Source: Glossina fuscipes
Lineage: Eukaryota; Arthropoda; Insecta; Diptera; Glossinidae
NCBI RefSeq assembly: GCF_014805625.2
Contig: NW_023998605.1
Coordinates: 215,538 to 279,537, forward strand
Direction: 5' to 3'
Length of the DNA stretch: 64,000 nt
Part shown: one piece after another, positions 8,640-21,755 of the stretch
Layout of the letters: each line of letters opens with the position of its first letter
Numbering within the stretch: the first letter of the stretch is position 1
The notes under the pieces: generated by a model
The model's database searches: none
Told to the model about the DNA's origin: nothing
The model's input: the letters and a program-made list of their open reading frames with translations, nothing else
Program-made: the position numbers and the translations under genes

Positions 8640-11600
8640 TCTTAAGATGCTTTAAATTCGACTGTAAATTTCTTTAGTTGAATTTCATGTATAAATGGGT
8701 AAAATAAAATAAAAATAAAAAAAAGTAAGTCTAAAAAATTTGGACGTCGTTGGGCTCATACCCTATATAAAGATTTACAGAAAACCTGAGTTTATTTGAA
8801 ATACATAAAGCTACACTCCCATTTCTCTTCGTAGACACAAACTACAACCCGGGATTTTAACCGAATTTGGACCCCAGATCTCGCTAAAACCAACCACCAT
8901 ACCATAAATTAGATTCCTAATTTCGTCAATTTTCATAGAACCTAAACTCTAACAATTTAGGTGGCCAATCTTACAAACGTCTCCAGTGTTATTTAGCAGG
9001 GAAAAAATTGGTATCGTCTTTTACGATATAACTTAAATAGTTATTCGCATTCATGGAAGATAGCGTTATAATAATAAAATACAGGATATTAATGAGAAAT
9101 TGAACATTCTAAAAAAAGAGAAGAAATAATATACTATACGCTAAGATCTCTTCAAGCGACGAAGCTGCGCATTATGATGGTACTCCGTTTTAACCAGACT
9201 CAGCGAAACTGTTTTTAATTTGTAAGAAAATGGCACCTCCACCTGTTACTTTATCGCAATTAGTACACGTATACTTGAAAATTTTGTTTTCAGTGTAAAA
9301 AAAATTTCTACTTCGAAACATCAGCCAAGCGTCTGCTCTGTTTCGGAAGTTGCGCACATCCTCGTAAGTCGCGTATCATGGGCATATTAACAAGTAGTGT
9401 CAGTAAACCAAACGGCTTCACTGCATTTATCTCATCACATTCGATTATCTTATTCTCTTGTTGTAAAGTACACAGCATTTCAATACATCACTAGGGATGT
9501 TCAAATCCGCGATGCAGTAAGAAGCTTTAAGGAAACAAGTGTGCATGTTGTTGAAGTATGCATTCATGATTTTATCACGTAACACTATTGAATTCAATTT
9601 CATCAATATAGATTTTTTCTTACTTACATAGCCAGCCAAGTTAATATCGTCATCAGAACCTAGAATCTCAAAAGTATAATTTATTAACAATTATAAATGA
9701 AACATCTGCTATATGTCACAATGTAAATTCGAATGGCAGAAAAATAAATCACGCGGATAATATTTAGCGAGTATTCCGATAACTCTTTATGTTAAAATAT
9801 ACGATAAAGGGCAAACTCTTGTAGCAAAAATAACGCAAGAAGAATATAAAACCGGGCGGAAAACCAAAAATTTATTACTCATGCATAGGTTTACACCGAT
9901 TTGTATATATTTTATGTATGAATCTTTCTTGGCCTATCAATCAGACAGATTTATTGTCAGTGGACGTCACAAAATTTTTGCGATTGTTTGCAATAGTTGA
10001 TTTTGCGACAAACTAAACGCCGATTTGCTTACTTGCGTTTTCGCCACTTATTGACAAAATTATGACACCTGTTAATTGCAGACACAAGCACTAAATTACT
10101 TCCGTTAGAACACGCCCATCTGTGATGATCAGGCGCAATGGGCTTTTTCTTCGATGGATCCCTGTTGAAATTCATGATGAATTTTGAAGATAAATTTTTC
10201 TTTAGGCTTAATAACTACTATTAACTAGGTTGGTGATACAGTCTTTGCCATTTACGCAGAATTTTCTGCCAATATGTTCAATTGTTGCAGAGTTACTCAC
10301 GTATTTGTAAACATACAAAGCTCAGTGCTGCGATTTTTACTCCGTGAAAGAATAAGCTCTGACCACCAGTTCAGATCATTAAGAAGGAATTTTAGTGTCA
10401 TGACGGCATGGGATGGAATGCTCTGTTTTTCCAAATTATACATTGACAGGCATTCCCAGTATCGACAACAGGTGCTTAATTGAAAAACCTGAATAACTAA
10501 TATCTTGCGGCCTGCAGCCAGCACCTTTTGCAGGAATGCATTTAAATTGAATTAGACTGTTACGCTTATCAAAAATTGTTTAGTCAAGTTAATAAGCGTT
10601 AATTAAGCATTCAAGAGGTTGACAGTTGTGTTTAATCCTAAATTTGAGATTAGGTAAATTAAGGTCTTTACAGTTTATTTTTTAACATTAAAATTCCAAC
10701 AAGATCCCAACATATAAAAATGCTTACCTGTTTTATCTTGCATTGCTAAATGCTATATTTAATTAATTATTTGTGAACATTTACAATTACTACGACATAA
10801 ACATACATACACTTTTTTATTATTTTATATACAGTGTTAAATATGCTTTGCAAAAACTTTTATTAAATAAATTAAAAAATTTTAAATTGTTTTTGAATCG
10901 TATCTCATGGACAAAGCTGCTGGAACTTGCAATGATTGCAGCGGGTTCTCAGTGAGTGTAAGCAACATGATGTTGCCTATAATGAATCCTTTAAGGCTTT
11001 TGGTAGTGTTGACGAAAAAGTATATTTGCGTAAGTTGTATTGTATTGGTTTCCCTACCAATTTGATTGCGTAGTTTGAGCTATATCTAAGGGTTGTTGTT
11101 TAATTCATTTACATCATAATCTATGCAAGTCACATCTGATGGGTCTGCCACTTTTTAACTTATTCATTAACGACCAACCGAGACGGAAACGGTCTCCACA
11201 AGTGCTAATGTTTGCAGGCGATTGTAAAATTATTTTACGCGTTTAATACATTGGGGGATGCCTGCTTTCAGGCGAATAATGTGCCACCTAGCTTAACTTT
11301 CCTTACAGGCTTTCGATTGTTGTTGACTAAAATACCCATAAGTTGGACAAAGCGTTAAAGTCGTGAGCACTATGTTAAGACGGTCAGGAGTAAGAAGGGC
11401 GCATATCGTAACCGAAATTGCAAAGAAGTGCAAGGAAAAGCGATTTATTTTATTAAAAATTATATGTACGACAAAGCACATTTATACCGCTGCAGTAATA
11501 ATATTTAAAAACAAAAAACAAAGAAAATGATTATGAAACGGCATAAGTATAACACCATATTCTGCTGCGCGTCGGTGATGGGCATAAAAATTTTGCAACG

Positions 11601-11870
11601 TGAGATTTAGTTTCGATACAAAACGATATTGTTTGCATTGGTTCAAATTATTTCAAGGTATCCTTTAAGATGGTCTCGTTCTCACACACACTACCAAACA
11701 GAAATCCTCTCTCTTAAGGAACATTGAGGCCGTTTTGCCCCTTTCCTTATGGCTGGGGCAGCTCAGCGGCGCAGGGAAGGAAAAACACAAGACATTTATT
11801 GGTTGCAGGGACCTTTATTTTATAAATTTCACTTCACTGTCTTTTCCGCAAGCTTCCTAAGTTTAAATTG
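8640..11870. other. Long gene-poor AT-rich stretch
   Basis: No convincing coding sequence, RNA gene or transposon was recognised. Open frames here are short (60-84 codons) and lack family features. One segment at about 9630-9665 on the minus strand has an AG acceptor, a ten-codon open piece (SDDDINLAGY) and a GTAAGT donor, but it is too short to call an exon. Confidence 0.4.
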
Positions 11871-11873
11871 AAA

Positions 11874-12099
11874 CTCGACCTTCTCACCTATTTTTATATT
11901 CTACCCTTAACCTCTCCTTAGCTTACGCTTAATCTATCCAATTCTATCTTAATCTCTTTTTATTGTATGTCTATTCTACTCTTATGCTAGGCCTATCCTA
12001 TTNNNNNNNNNNTGCTCTCTAGCACTCCCTCTCTCCCCGACCAGAAAGACGGGGAACCCATGATGCCAAAACGAGGGACGACTTTGGGTCCTCACAGAT
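11874..12099 (-). repeat. Left direct repeat of an LTR-like block (contains assembly gap 12003-12012)
   Basis: Matches 18842-19133. Shared words include ACCCTTAACCTCTCCTTAG, CTCTAGCACTCC, CTCTCCCCGACCAGA and ACGAGGGACGACTTTGGGTC. On the minus strand both copies begin TG(T/C)GAGGACCCAAAGTCG, so TG would open an LTR in the orientation of the gag gene between them. Beyond 11874 the two copies diverge, so LTR length cannot be set. AATAAA-like signals at 11770-11830 (minus strand) would suit a 3' LTR. Confidence 0.6.
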
Positions 12100-14270
12100 C
12101 CTCCGTTCTTCGGGGGGAAAGAAGAGTGGCTGGTGACACGCCTCTTCGGTATTGGCCAATCGGTGACGGCTTCGGTGTGGCGCAGTCATGTGCTGCTGCA
12201 GTTGCGTTTTCTGGTGCTGAAGGGGATTGTTGGGTCGATAACTGGCCGCAGAGCCTGTTGCCTAGGCAGAGCAGGGTGCTATCATTCGGTGATAAGGCAG
12301 AGCCTGTTGCCTGAGCGGAGCAGGCTGCTATCACTTCGGCTGTGCGACATCGGGGTGTGGGATCGTTGGCCTTTAGTCCCGTCAGCTCTGGTGTACCTTT
12401 GGCTTTCCGGCATTGCATCGCCGGGCCATTGACCAGGGAGGTACTGGTTGTTCCAGCGTTGGCCGCTGTGGGCACTTATTTGGTTGACAGACCCTTGACT
12501 GCGGGTGACTTTATTGTTGTGTTGACTTGCTGGTAGATTGTTGACGCAATTGTAGTGCGCTTGTTGCGGTTGCTATGAGCGTGGTTTGTTGTAGTCGTGA
12601 TTGTTGAGGCGTGGAGTTGATTGTAATTGTTGTGACTTTCATTATCACTGTTGTTGTGGTAACAATTGATGTTAACGCTAGCGATGTTGAGTTGGTGATC
12701 GCTGTTGTCGTTGTTTGCTGTGGTGGTAGTTGCTGGCGTTGTAGTTCTAGTTGTGTGGACTTTTACGCTGGGCTTGTTGCGGCTGTGGCATCTGTAACCG
12801 TTTTGTGATTATAGCGATAGCCACCTCTTGCCGTTGTTGTGGTAATAGTTGGGATTACCGCTAATGATGTTTCGGTTATGATAGTTGTTGTCGTTGGTGT
12901 TGTTGATGTCAATGTTGATGCGGTTGCGACGCCGTTCACGTAATCGTTACGCTGCTCGGTTGGCATTTGTTGTTAATGTTGTCTATATAGATGTTAGTTG
13001 ATCTTCACGTAGGTGAGGGGCTGCCCCAGTGCCAACGAGTACGTCGGCGGCCAGACCGTCCGGCTGCCTTCTCTTCTGACAGCAGACGGTGATCTTATAC
13101 AGCTTCCGTCTACCTGTAAATTTCCTTCAATGCGCGGTATTTCATGAAATCATGGATGTGTTCGTTCCATAATGAAAGACCTTTGCCTTGAAGTGCTGTG
13201 TGTTGCCGACGTTCAGAAACTCCATTTGTGGCCTTTTTTATCGAACCAGTGATTTCGTAAGCTAACGGTGGGCCTGGCACGGGTAGCGCGTACCTTATGA
13301 CGTTCGCTCACAGCAGTGGTTGATTATGCAAAGCAGATTGCTGTTGCAATTGATTACTACTGTTTGTGATATTTCACATCATACCGTTCAGTACAGGTAA
13401 ATGCGGAATAATTTGCTTGGCTTCTGCTTGATAGGAGATTTCGCTTTCATTAGTTGCTGTGGTGCTATTGTTAGGATTGTTATATTTTGTGGTACCGATT
13501 TCTGATGGTACTTGCTGTTGTTGTTGTGGTGCTTGCTGTTGAGGCAAAATTGGTTGTTGTTGCGAGCCGTATTATCGGGCGTGGCATTTGCCTTTTGATG
13601 ATGGAGAGTCGTATCAGCACCCGTGTACCTGTGGCTTGCCGACATCGGAGCGTTGGCCAGCAGGTATGGGTCGTGAATCAACATTGGCCAATCGGGGGCT
13701 CTGGTTGTGTTTATCTGACCCTGGCGATGCGTGGACCCTTGCAATGGGCGTTGCCTCTTCGAAATCTGCTTGATTGTCCTTCGGGCATGCGTCACTGACC
13801 TCGTAGGCTGCTAGGAACCCTGACGTTACCAGGTTGAATTGTTAGCAGTGGCTGGTCTCGTAGGCAACTTGAATCCCGACTCTACCAGGTATGGGTTTTA
13901 GTGAAAGGCATGGCGCCATTGACTTTCCTGAGAACGATCGTTTGTAGGCCCCTACGCTGCCTTTGTATGCTTGCGGGCTTCATTGCATGGAAGGGGTAGA
14001 TTTCGATGCCTTCGAAGACTTTGCTTTGTATCGCGGCGTAGTGGCGTTTATAAGATAACCCTGCTGCGAGGTGGATTGCCGCTATTAACTTTCTGCGCAA
14101 AAGAAGAGCATTGGGTTGGTAAATCGTAAGTCTCGTTTCTGTGGGTTGTTGTAAGATATTTTCGTTCACTTGGCTGGGTAGTAATTGGACTGGGTTTAAT
14201 CATGGATCTATCTTGTGGTGTTTCGCGTTGTAGGTATGGTGTATTTGCTAAGTTCTGGTAGGCCGGTACG
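12013..14270 (-). other. GC-richer internal region of the LTR-like block, no recognisable pol
   Basis: Base composition shifts from AT-rich to GC-richer here. On the plus strand it is full of GTTGTTGTT-like runs (12540-12960, 13440-13560). It contains short imperfect duplications: GCAGAGCCTGTTGCCT at 12250 and 12297, and CTCGTAGGC...ACCAGGT at about 13800 and 13857. Open frames of 60-135 codons occur on both strands, but none shows protease, reverse transcriptase, RNase H or integrase motifs. Confidence 0.5.
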
Positions 14271-15111
14271 TCTCGCTGTTGACAGCAGTTGATAGTGCTT
14301 ACGCCTCGTCAGCCGCAGATCCAGCAGAGCAAGACCTGTGGGTTCGGGCAATTAAGCTTGTGGTGTCACCCTGGGCACATCATCGGCATGCCGTGGTCGC
14401 ATATATTCGCTTCTTTTGCGGCATTGAGTCCGGTAGCCACGCCCCTTTGTTCGGCAGATCACGCTATCGGGCAACTGGCTAATAATCTCGGCATGTTTCA
14501 CGGGCTACTTCCCGCGGGATGTTGTTCTTTGCAACCATCTCAAAATTGCTGCCGAGGTCCATGAGTTCGTCTACATTGGTGGAGTCCCGGCACCACATGC
14601 AATCGGGTTGCACATTCGTATAGATGCGTTCCAATTTTTGTTCTTCTGTCATTGTGGTATGGCGCATAAGGTCCTGCAATGCCAGCACATAGTTCTGAAA
14701 TTTCTCTCTCGGTAGCTGGGTACGCCGGCAAATGTCATCTTCAAGCCGGGTGAAGTATCGCGGTGGCAAGACGGATTTTAGAAAGTCGGCCTTGACCTTC
14801 GCCCAGGATGTCCAATGTTGGTTGTTGCTGCGGTATCACGTTACGGCTCGGTCACGCAGCATCACCACCATGGTGGCTAGCAAGCGATCTTTGTCGACGC
14901 CGTATGGCTCTACAAGCTCCTCGACCCGCTCGATGAAAGCAAACCGGCCGGTAAAGTTGAGCCCCCATCTGCTGACTACTTCGGTGACAGATCTCGTGTC
15001 GACCGCTATGAGTGGGACTCGTTGTGCTCCGTCAATCGAGGTGGCGAGCTGGATGATATCCCTGGTGTTGTTTCCTGATGTCGAGATATTGTGGTAGAAT
15101 CCCGTTGCCAT
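14270..15111 (-). pseudogene. Retrotransposon Gag (capsid + CCHC knuckle), disabled
   Basis: From an ATG at 15111 the frame runs leftwards (start MATGFYHNIS), meets a TGA at 14836-14838 after RDRAVT, and continues in the same frame through WTSWAKVKADFLKSVLPPRY, LEDDICRRTQLP, FQNYVLALQDLMRH and KLERIYTNVQPD. This is a capsid pattern of Ty3/gypsy-type insect elements. Further on, with more stops, comes a double zinc-knuckle remnant, CPNPQVLLCWICG. Gag packages element RNA in cytoplasmic particles. The nonsense codons make this copy inactive, and no pol follows it. The clade is inferred from memory of capsid patterns. Confidence 0.65.
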
Positions 15112-15289
15112 TTTGTTATTCGGTGAGATACAGGAGAGGGCGATCGCGGTAGTCGAAATAGTGTAGGGCTAAGCTGGAATTCATGATGGCGATGGGGCAG
15201 CTGCCGGGTGTAACGTATTAAAACGCGAGCTTAACTAAAGTTAGTAGCACAATTGATTAAAGGAGGATGAGACTGCCCTGGGCGCTCTG

Positions 15290-18200
15290 ATAATTTTTTT
15301 TTCATCTTGTGTGAATGTTTTCTTGTTTTTTAATTTGTGTTGAGTTTTCCTTTTCTCTCTATTATTAGTCCTTTTGGATGGCTTTATTCTTTCTGCTTTA
15401 TTTATTTTGTCTTCCTTTTGTTTATTCTTTTCTCATCAGCCCTTACAATTTCTATATTGTTAGTAGCTTAGGCATAAATATTTTCTTATGACAATACCTA
15501 TTTGTTGTTTGAGTTCTTTATACGAGAATTTAAAAAATGTGTTACCAACTTGAAATTTTCACGGCTCGAGACGAATACAGAAATAAGGAATATTGGGACC
15601 CTATCAGTGTTTATTTCTTACTCTTCGTCACGTAAAGGATCGAAATTAATACTGGATTGAATAAGCTTTTCCAATCACCACGCTAGTGGTATGTGCATGC
15701 GTGTGCGCGTTTTCCTTTAAGGATAGTTGCCCCTAACTTGCAAGAAATAGTTACGAGCAATATGTTCTATAGCTGTCTGTATATTTATTTTACTTGCGAG
15801 TATTCATTTATTGACAATCTAAGTTTTCGAATTATCTTTAAACTTCTTATTATTTTTTTATTACGTTCTGGTTTTCCTTTTTTATTTTGACTAATTTAAT
15901 CTTCACCATAAATTTCTGAATTCCTTTCCAGTTTTATGAAACGTTCCGTGTACGGAATTGCATCACTTCTCTATTTCTTGATTATGCTTGCTTTTAATTA
16001 GAAAGGGGAAAATCTAAGCTTTATACCTCTAGGTCAAATCAATGAGAAAAATAGACTAAGCTTTCTATAAAATAGATTTATTTTATCCTTAAATCTTCAC
16101 TTGAGTTATTGCTTTTACAGATTTGCGTCGCCTCCCTGAATTGAATTTCAGGACGAGAGATTTTTAGCGAAAGCAGCAGTGGGTTCTAGAATGATGTTGG
16201 AAAGGAAAAACTGGTTTATGAACCCATGTTAGAATTAATTTGTGATATATTTGGAGTTGGCGATAAGGATGATTCCTGTCTATATCTATCCCCCCCGGAA
16301 GCGCTTTATCCAGCCCTTACTATTATCATTCCTGTTAATGGAGGTATCGATTGAGGAAGACCTACGCTTTTTAAACGCTTTCTGACGGGAAAATGTAGGC
16401 CATTTGCCCGTTACGTTGCTTAGTATTTGTAAACAAAAAGTCTTTTCCACAAGTTTATGACACGTTCTATTATAAAGTTTTAAAGAGAATTATTTCTTTG
16501 GGTATGTACTATTTAAATTTTTATTAAAAGGAACGGACTTCGCTATATTTGCAATTTTTTTTTTTTCTTTGCGAACGGGAGATGTTTTCGAGTGACCCTC
16601 CTTAAGGTTTTGCTTTAACTTATATCTTTAAGAATTTTGACTGCATAGCTTCACGGACGTTTAGGGTTTTTGCTTTTCCTTCTTCAAATTAAAATTTTGT
16701 CATTAATCGATGCTATTTCTTGTTTAGCCCACTATACATCATTAAATCACATTGGTTTCTCACAGTATTACGATTATTTCATTTATTTTATAACTTAGCG
16801 TGGTCGTTTTATTTTTGTTAGACTTTTGGATTTCACAACCTTCACAATAACTCAGAATTGTGCTGTTCGATCGTTAATATTCAGTTGCTTTTTTTTTTCA
16901 ACTGAATAGCCCGTTTAGAAATGTGGTTGCCATGGCAAGACCTATACGTTGTGCCGATGAACACTCTTACAAATGACGTACGGAAATAAGAGCAACAAAA
17001 TAAAGACACTTCATATTTTCGTAAAAAAATTTCACTTTTTGCAATAATTAGTTAGTTTCTATTTCCCGAATTTCTCAATTAAAATATTTTCTTTTCTTGG
17101 CTTTACTAATAATTTTCCCGTAACTCTCGAGCGTTCCTATCCTACTAGCTTTTTCGGATTATTGGATCTACTCCTATTATAATGATATTATTTCGCGCGG
17201 ATCGCGGTAGTATTTGAGGTTTCGGGTTGGGTGTAATTTCATCTATATTAAAAGAAGTAAAAGTACTTCACTATCGCTTGTTAAAATTTCTTTTAGAGTT
17301 TCCTTTTCCCCTTTTTTTGTCTATCTAAGCTTCACTCCTAGGGAATGTACTTGTTGCTGTTGGTCGGGTAAACTCTCAATATAAATTCCACGTTTTTCTT
17401 TTTCTATATGTTGCTTACTGACCTGAACTCTCACACCCTGTTTTAGTGGTGGTGATACCTCTCGTTGTTGCTGCTGCCCGTGGGGGTGGTCATACGTTGA
17501 AGGTTGGTTGGCAGTTGTCGGTTGGCTTAAGTGCACCGGACCTGCCTTTAACTGTACTTGCTGTTGGTGTTGTACTAGTTGTTACCTATTGCTGTTATGA
17601 CTGTTGTTAATCAGCGGAATGGCGATGGGGCTATTGGGGGTGTTGCTGCTGCTATTGTCGCTGTCAACCCTGGTATATTACCCTTTTCCTTTTCTTTTTT
17701 TTATTTGTGAACTCCTTAGGTACCTGGAAGAAATAAAACGTTAATACTTGTTTCTGTTATTGTTGTAAATCAAAGGTTTTTTTTTTGTTTCATCCGCTAG
17801 GTTTTTCGGCCCCCTCCTTGTTCCTGGGGTGATTGTTGTTGTCGTTGGTATACGACTGACGCCAAGCCTCCTGTGTGCGTGTATACTTGTTAACGTGGGG
17901 TAGTTGTCACTTTCTTTCTCTTCCTTTTCTCTTTCGCCCTGTGTGCAATTTTTGTTAACAATTTAGTTTTATCTGTGCTTTTTGAATATTTTTTATTAAA
18001 TTTTATACAAATGCTTTTATTATATATATAGATTCGCAAATTGTTTGCACGCACACACAAACGTACACACATTCAATCCCTAACAATCATTTAATTCTTG
18101 TGTCACAATTTTCGTCCGTACTTCCCTGTAAAAGCATTTGCAAACACATCAATTTTTCCACTTTAATCAGTTTCAGTTCTTTTCAATTTTATATAAGCGT

Positions 18201-18841
18201 TATTTGCCAAATATTATGGCAGTTTATGATTTATTTAAAATATTTTGGTATATAATTTTCCTTTTCTTTTTTTTCAAAACACGTTAATTTCGGTTTAATT
18301 TTCCCGTTTAATTTGGACTCTTTTCTCTTTTATTTGTTTTACATCACTTGTACTTTCGTTCCGCACACATTGACTTGCGTTTTTCTAATCAAACATCTCC
18401 GCGCTCTTCGATCTTGTCCTCCACTGTATTATTACGGTGGGCTTTTCGTCGTGTCAAACCCGACTTACAACTGCCAATTCGCCTCATCATTTCTCTTATC
18501 TGTTTTGCGCAACGGTTATCAAGCGAGCACGTTGCGGTAACTTATTTACCACAGGTTCTTAGGGGATCGCAAATGCCTATCTTTGTTGTTGCGTGTTCAA
18601 TTTTAGGCATTTTAGTTTCACTGCCAGTTTATCCGTTTTCTGTTTTTTTTTTCGTAAAGTCAAAATTGAACACTTCGTTGCTTTTTTTTTGCTATTTTAT
18701 TGTTCACGAGCTTGGTGCTTGGTTTGTTCTTGTTATATTTTTTGAATATTTTCTTTTGTTTGTTTATTGCCGTTTTGCTTCTTTTTTTTTTCTATGACAG
18801 TCTTTATTTGTTCAATGATGGTGTTGATTGTTTTTTTTTTG
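15290..18841. other. T-rich non-coding interior of the LTR-like block
   Basis: 3.5 kb of strongly T-rich plus strand with many T runs and only short open frames of biased composition. A stretch at 17340-17660 is rich in GTTGTTG and GCTGCTG. If the flanking repeats are LTRs, this would be leader (5' UTR) sequence, since it precedes gag on the minus strand. It could equally be part of a very long LTR, or separate insertions. Nothing coding is recognised. Confidence 0.4.
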
Positions 18842-19133
18842 CTCGACTAACTTTAGCTATTTGTATATCCTACCCTTAACCTCTCCTTAGCCTACTCCTA
18901 ATCTATCCTATTCTATTCTTAATCTACTCCTATTCTATCTTAATCTATTCTTATTCTATGCCTATCTTACTCTTATGCTAGGCCTATCCTTTTCTTATGC
19001 TATGCCTATCCTATTCTTATTCTATGCCTATCCTATTCTTATTGTATCTTACTCTCTAGCACTCCGTCTCTCCCCGACCAGAGAGCGTGAACCCGTGAGG
19101 CCAAAACGAGGGACGACTTTGGGTCCTCGCAGA
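18842..19133 (-). repeat. Right direct repeat of the LTR-like block with internal minisatellite
   Basis: Partner of 11874-12099. Between 18900 and 19050 it contains a short tandem motif of the form CTATGCCTATCCTATTCTTATT repeated with variation. The outer end (minus-strand start) is TGCGAGGACCCAAAGTCG near 19130. Confidence 0.6.
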
Positions 19134-21280
19134 ACATATTAACAGCTACTTTTATGTGAATGATGCAGCTACAAGCTTCATTACGATCAAAGTTTAAAAA
19201 ACTAGAAAGATAGAAGAATAAAACCTTGTTAGATATAAGGACCGCTAAGAAATGAATTAGAAAGCGAAGTAGAGCTGATTAAGAATAGCATTTTGAACAT
19301 CACGACTTAAACGTACCGTAATAATAGAGTTCGATTTTAAAGAATATTTTTCAAATTGTCATCTGTTTATAAATCCAGCAATGGCTTTTTGCTAGGAGTG
19401 GGGGCAATATCGGAATTTAATGACTTTTTAATTGGTGTCGAGATATATTAGGTTGGCGGGAAAGTTCTTTTGTACTTAAAGTTGTTTAAAGCGTTCCGCA
19501 GGGGCCAGTAGTGGATTCCAAGGTCCCTTGCGTTTGCAAAGCTGTTGCATGTAGGCTATTCTCCAGCGTGTGGCAAAATATCGTGATCACCCCAATCGCC
19601 GACTGAAATATCTGAAACGATGTTTGACATATCGCCTTAGTCTGAACATTTACAACCTCGTTTCACAAATAAGTTTTCGCACGCGACGCTTTACACCTGC
19701 TTGCCTCGAAGTGACAAGTAAAACCACCTATAGGTAGCAAAGTATGGGAGAGCCAATCTATTAGAATTTACTAGGAACGAGAATTGTTTAAATATAAAAA
19801 TTTGTATTGCGGTGTAGATGATTTACCTTACGAGCGATCAGGTACGTATATATTATATATTTTCCTTTTTTAACAGTGAAATTTTACGCGTTATCGATTC
19901 CATGCAATTAACTGGGAGAAAATCCTTGGCAACTCCAGCAGATTCAAATGTACGCTTCTTTTTATTGTAATCAAATTTATGCTTAATGAAGTTTTAAACA
20001 TTTGCTTCCTTTTAGCAAGCTTTTAGGTTGTATGATTTTACCTACTCTTTCCAACGAAAAAGCTTCACAAAATTATCCCAACGGCTTCAAGGCATTTAAT
20101 GTACCTTCGGGAAAGACGTATATCCGTCAAACGACGCAGTCCTAATGGCAGTCAAGTCCTAAAAGTTGTTTTTTTTTTTTTTTTTTTTAAACTCCACTAG
20201 TATATACTTTCCAATGCATTTTAATTAAGTGTAAAAAAATGTATTTTCGAAAATAAAACGCACAGTTCAAAGAGATTTTCACATATCGAAAAAATGCTTT
20301 GTTCAACAATCTTCTGAACATGTGTGTTTTCGGTGTTACTTTTGCGAGTATTCTTAGTATGCGTAAATATTCTCTTTCAAATAAAAGATTACACTATGAC
20401 ACAGATCATAGTGTTAATATTTGAGTTTCTTGTATGTCATGTAAAGTTTTGAATATGCTTTGGTGAAATATTCATAATGCCCACGCAAGCCAACTTGATT
20501 TTAAGGTTTTAAATAAAACTCGACAAAGAACTTTGGAAGTTGATCTAAGTCGTCTTTACTTGTCAATAGTCATTTTCTGCTATAAGAATTCTCGAGTTCA
20601 AGAAACTGGCAAGCAAATCGAATATTTTTCACATCAGTTTTTGTTTAAAGTACTCCTTAATTCCATCTAGATTAAGCGAAAACCTGAAACAACGTCGGAG
20701 AAGTGTTTCAGAAAGATTGCAATCCTTTAAAAGTGTTTTATTTAAAACCTAATTCTTACTGCACTGTATACTTACTGCGTATAAAATTCTTTTAAAAAAG
20801 AGTTTCAATTTTAATGTCATTCTTGTTTTACAAAAATTAATGGAATAATAGAATAATAAACTAAGATAGAAAAGAACATTTCACATTATGCTTATAGTAG
20901 AAAACATACCCAGCCTTTCTAAAATAAAAACAAAATTTATATATAAAAAAAACGAAAAAATATAAAGGAAACTTTAAAATATTTTTTGTAAAATTCACAA
21001 TACAAATTCGATAAGCAATTTTTATATGTACATAGAAAACCAGCCTAGTTCGATCTCGGCACCAAGCTATAGCAAACAACACTCATTATTATTATTATTT
21101 ATTATTATTTGAAAGCTTACATCCTTAAGAAAATTATTTAAGTAACGTACGTGTCGAAACTAATGCGCCCAATAAAAGTATTTTTATCCTCGAAAATAGC
21201 AGTAAATGAATATTATTTCAATTTATTTATGATGAGACTTGCTAAACATTTGTGCCCCATTTTAATAACAAACGGCCCTA
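19134..21280. other. AT-rich intergenic stretch with one mariner-like terminus
   Basis: The only recognisable item is a mariner-type inverted-repeat end, TTAGGTTGGCGGGAAAGTTC, at 19448-19467. It is preceded by TA, and no transposase follows. A poly-T run lies at 20169-20188. No genes recognised. Confidence 0.45.
19448..19475 (+). mobile_element. Solitary mariner-like terminal inverted repeat
   Basis: TTAGGTTGGCGGGAAAGTTC preceded by TA fits the outer end of mariner elements, which insert at TA. No opposite end or transposase frame is visible within 1.3 kb, so only one end seems to survive. Confidence 0.5.
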
Positions 21281-21389
21281 GTATCAAAAGAATAAACACA
21301 TAAATGGACTTTGCAAAATAAGGTGTTATATCAGAAGTGGTCGAAAAAGTTGTCCGTTCGGAACCATATTAAAATGCAGTTCGTCCTTG

Positions 21390-21575
21390 TACCAAAATGC
21401 ATTAGTGTACCAACTTTCATCGAAATATCTCAAAAATTCCGACCTGTAGAAAAAAAAATCAAGACTGGCAGACGGATAGACAAACTTAAACTGATTCTAA
21501 ATTGATCGATTTAATAAAAGACGGATCTATCCCAAGTCTTTCTGGGTGTTCCGTACATTCGCACAAACTTAACAA
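21390..21575 (+). repeat. Dispersed repeat, GATCGATCGG family, copy 2
   Basis: Reads TTGTACCAAAATGC, ATCGAAATATCTCAAAAATT, GGCAGACGGATAGACAAAC, TTGATCGATTTAATAAAAG and GTGTTCCGTACATTCGCAC in that order, the same order as in the other copies. Confidence 0.75.
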
Positions 21576-21755
21576 GAGCATCTTGTACCACAAGAAAAGA
21601 ATTCGAGTACACACTAAAATTTCATCTAGAAATTTTCTTAAACTCCGCTTTTTTATTGCTGTCATGTTAAGGTAAAAAATTAGCTGAATTAATTCTCAAA
21701 TTCAAAATTGGAAAATTGCAAATAATAATAAATAATGGGGAGAAATGCGAAGCGC

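Noticed and set aside
12060..12966. Overlapping open frames of 60-130 codons on both strands
   Set aside because: They come from GC-richer, GTT-repeat sequence in a decayed LTR block, have low-complexity Val/Thr-rich products and show no domain.
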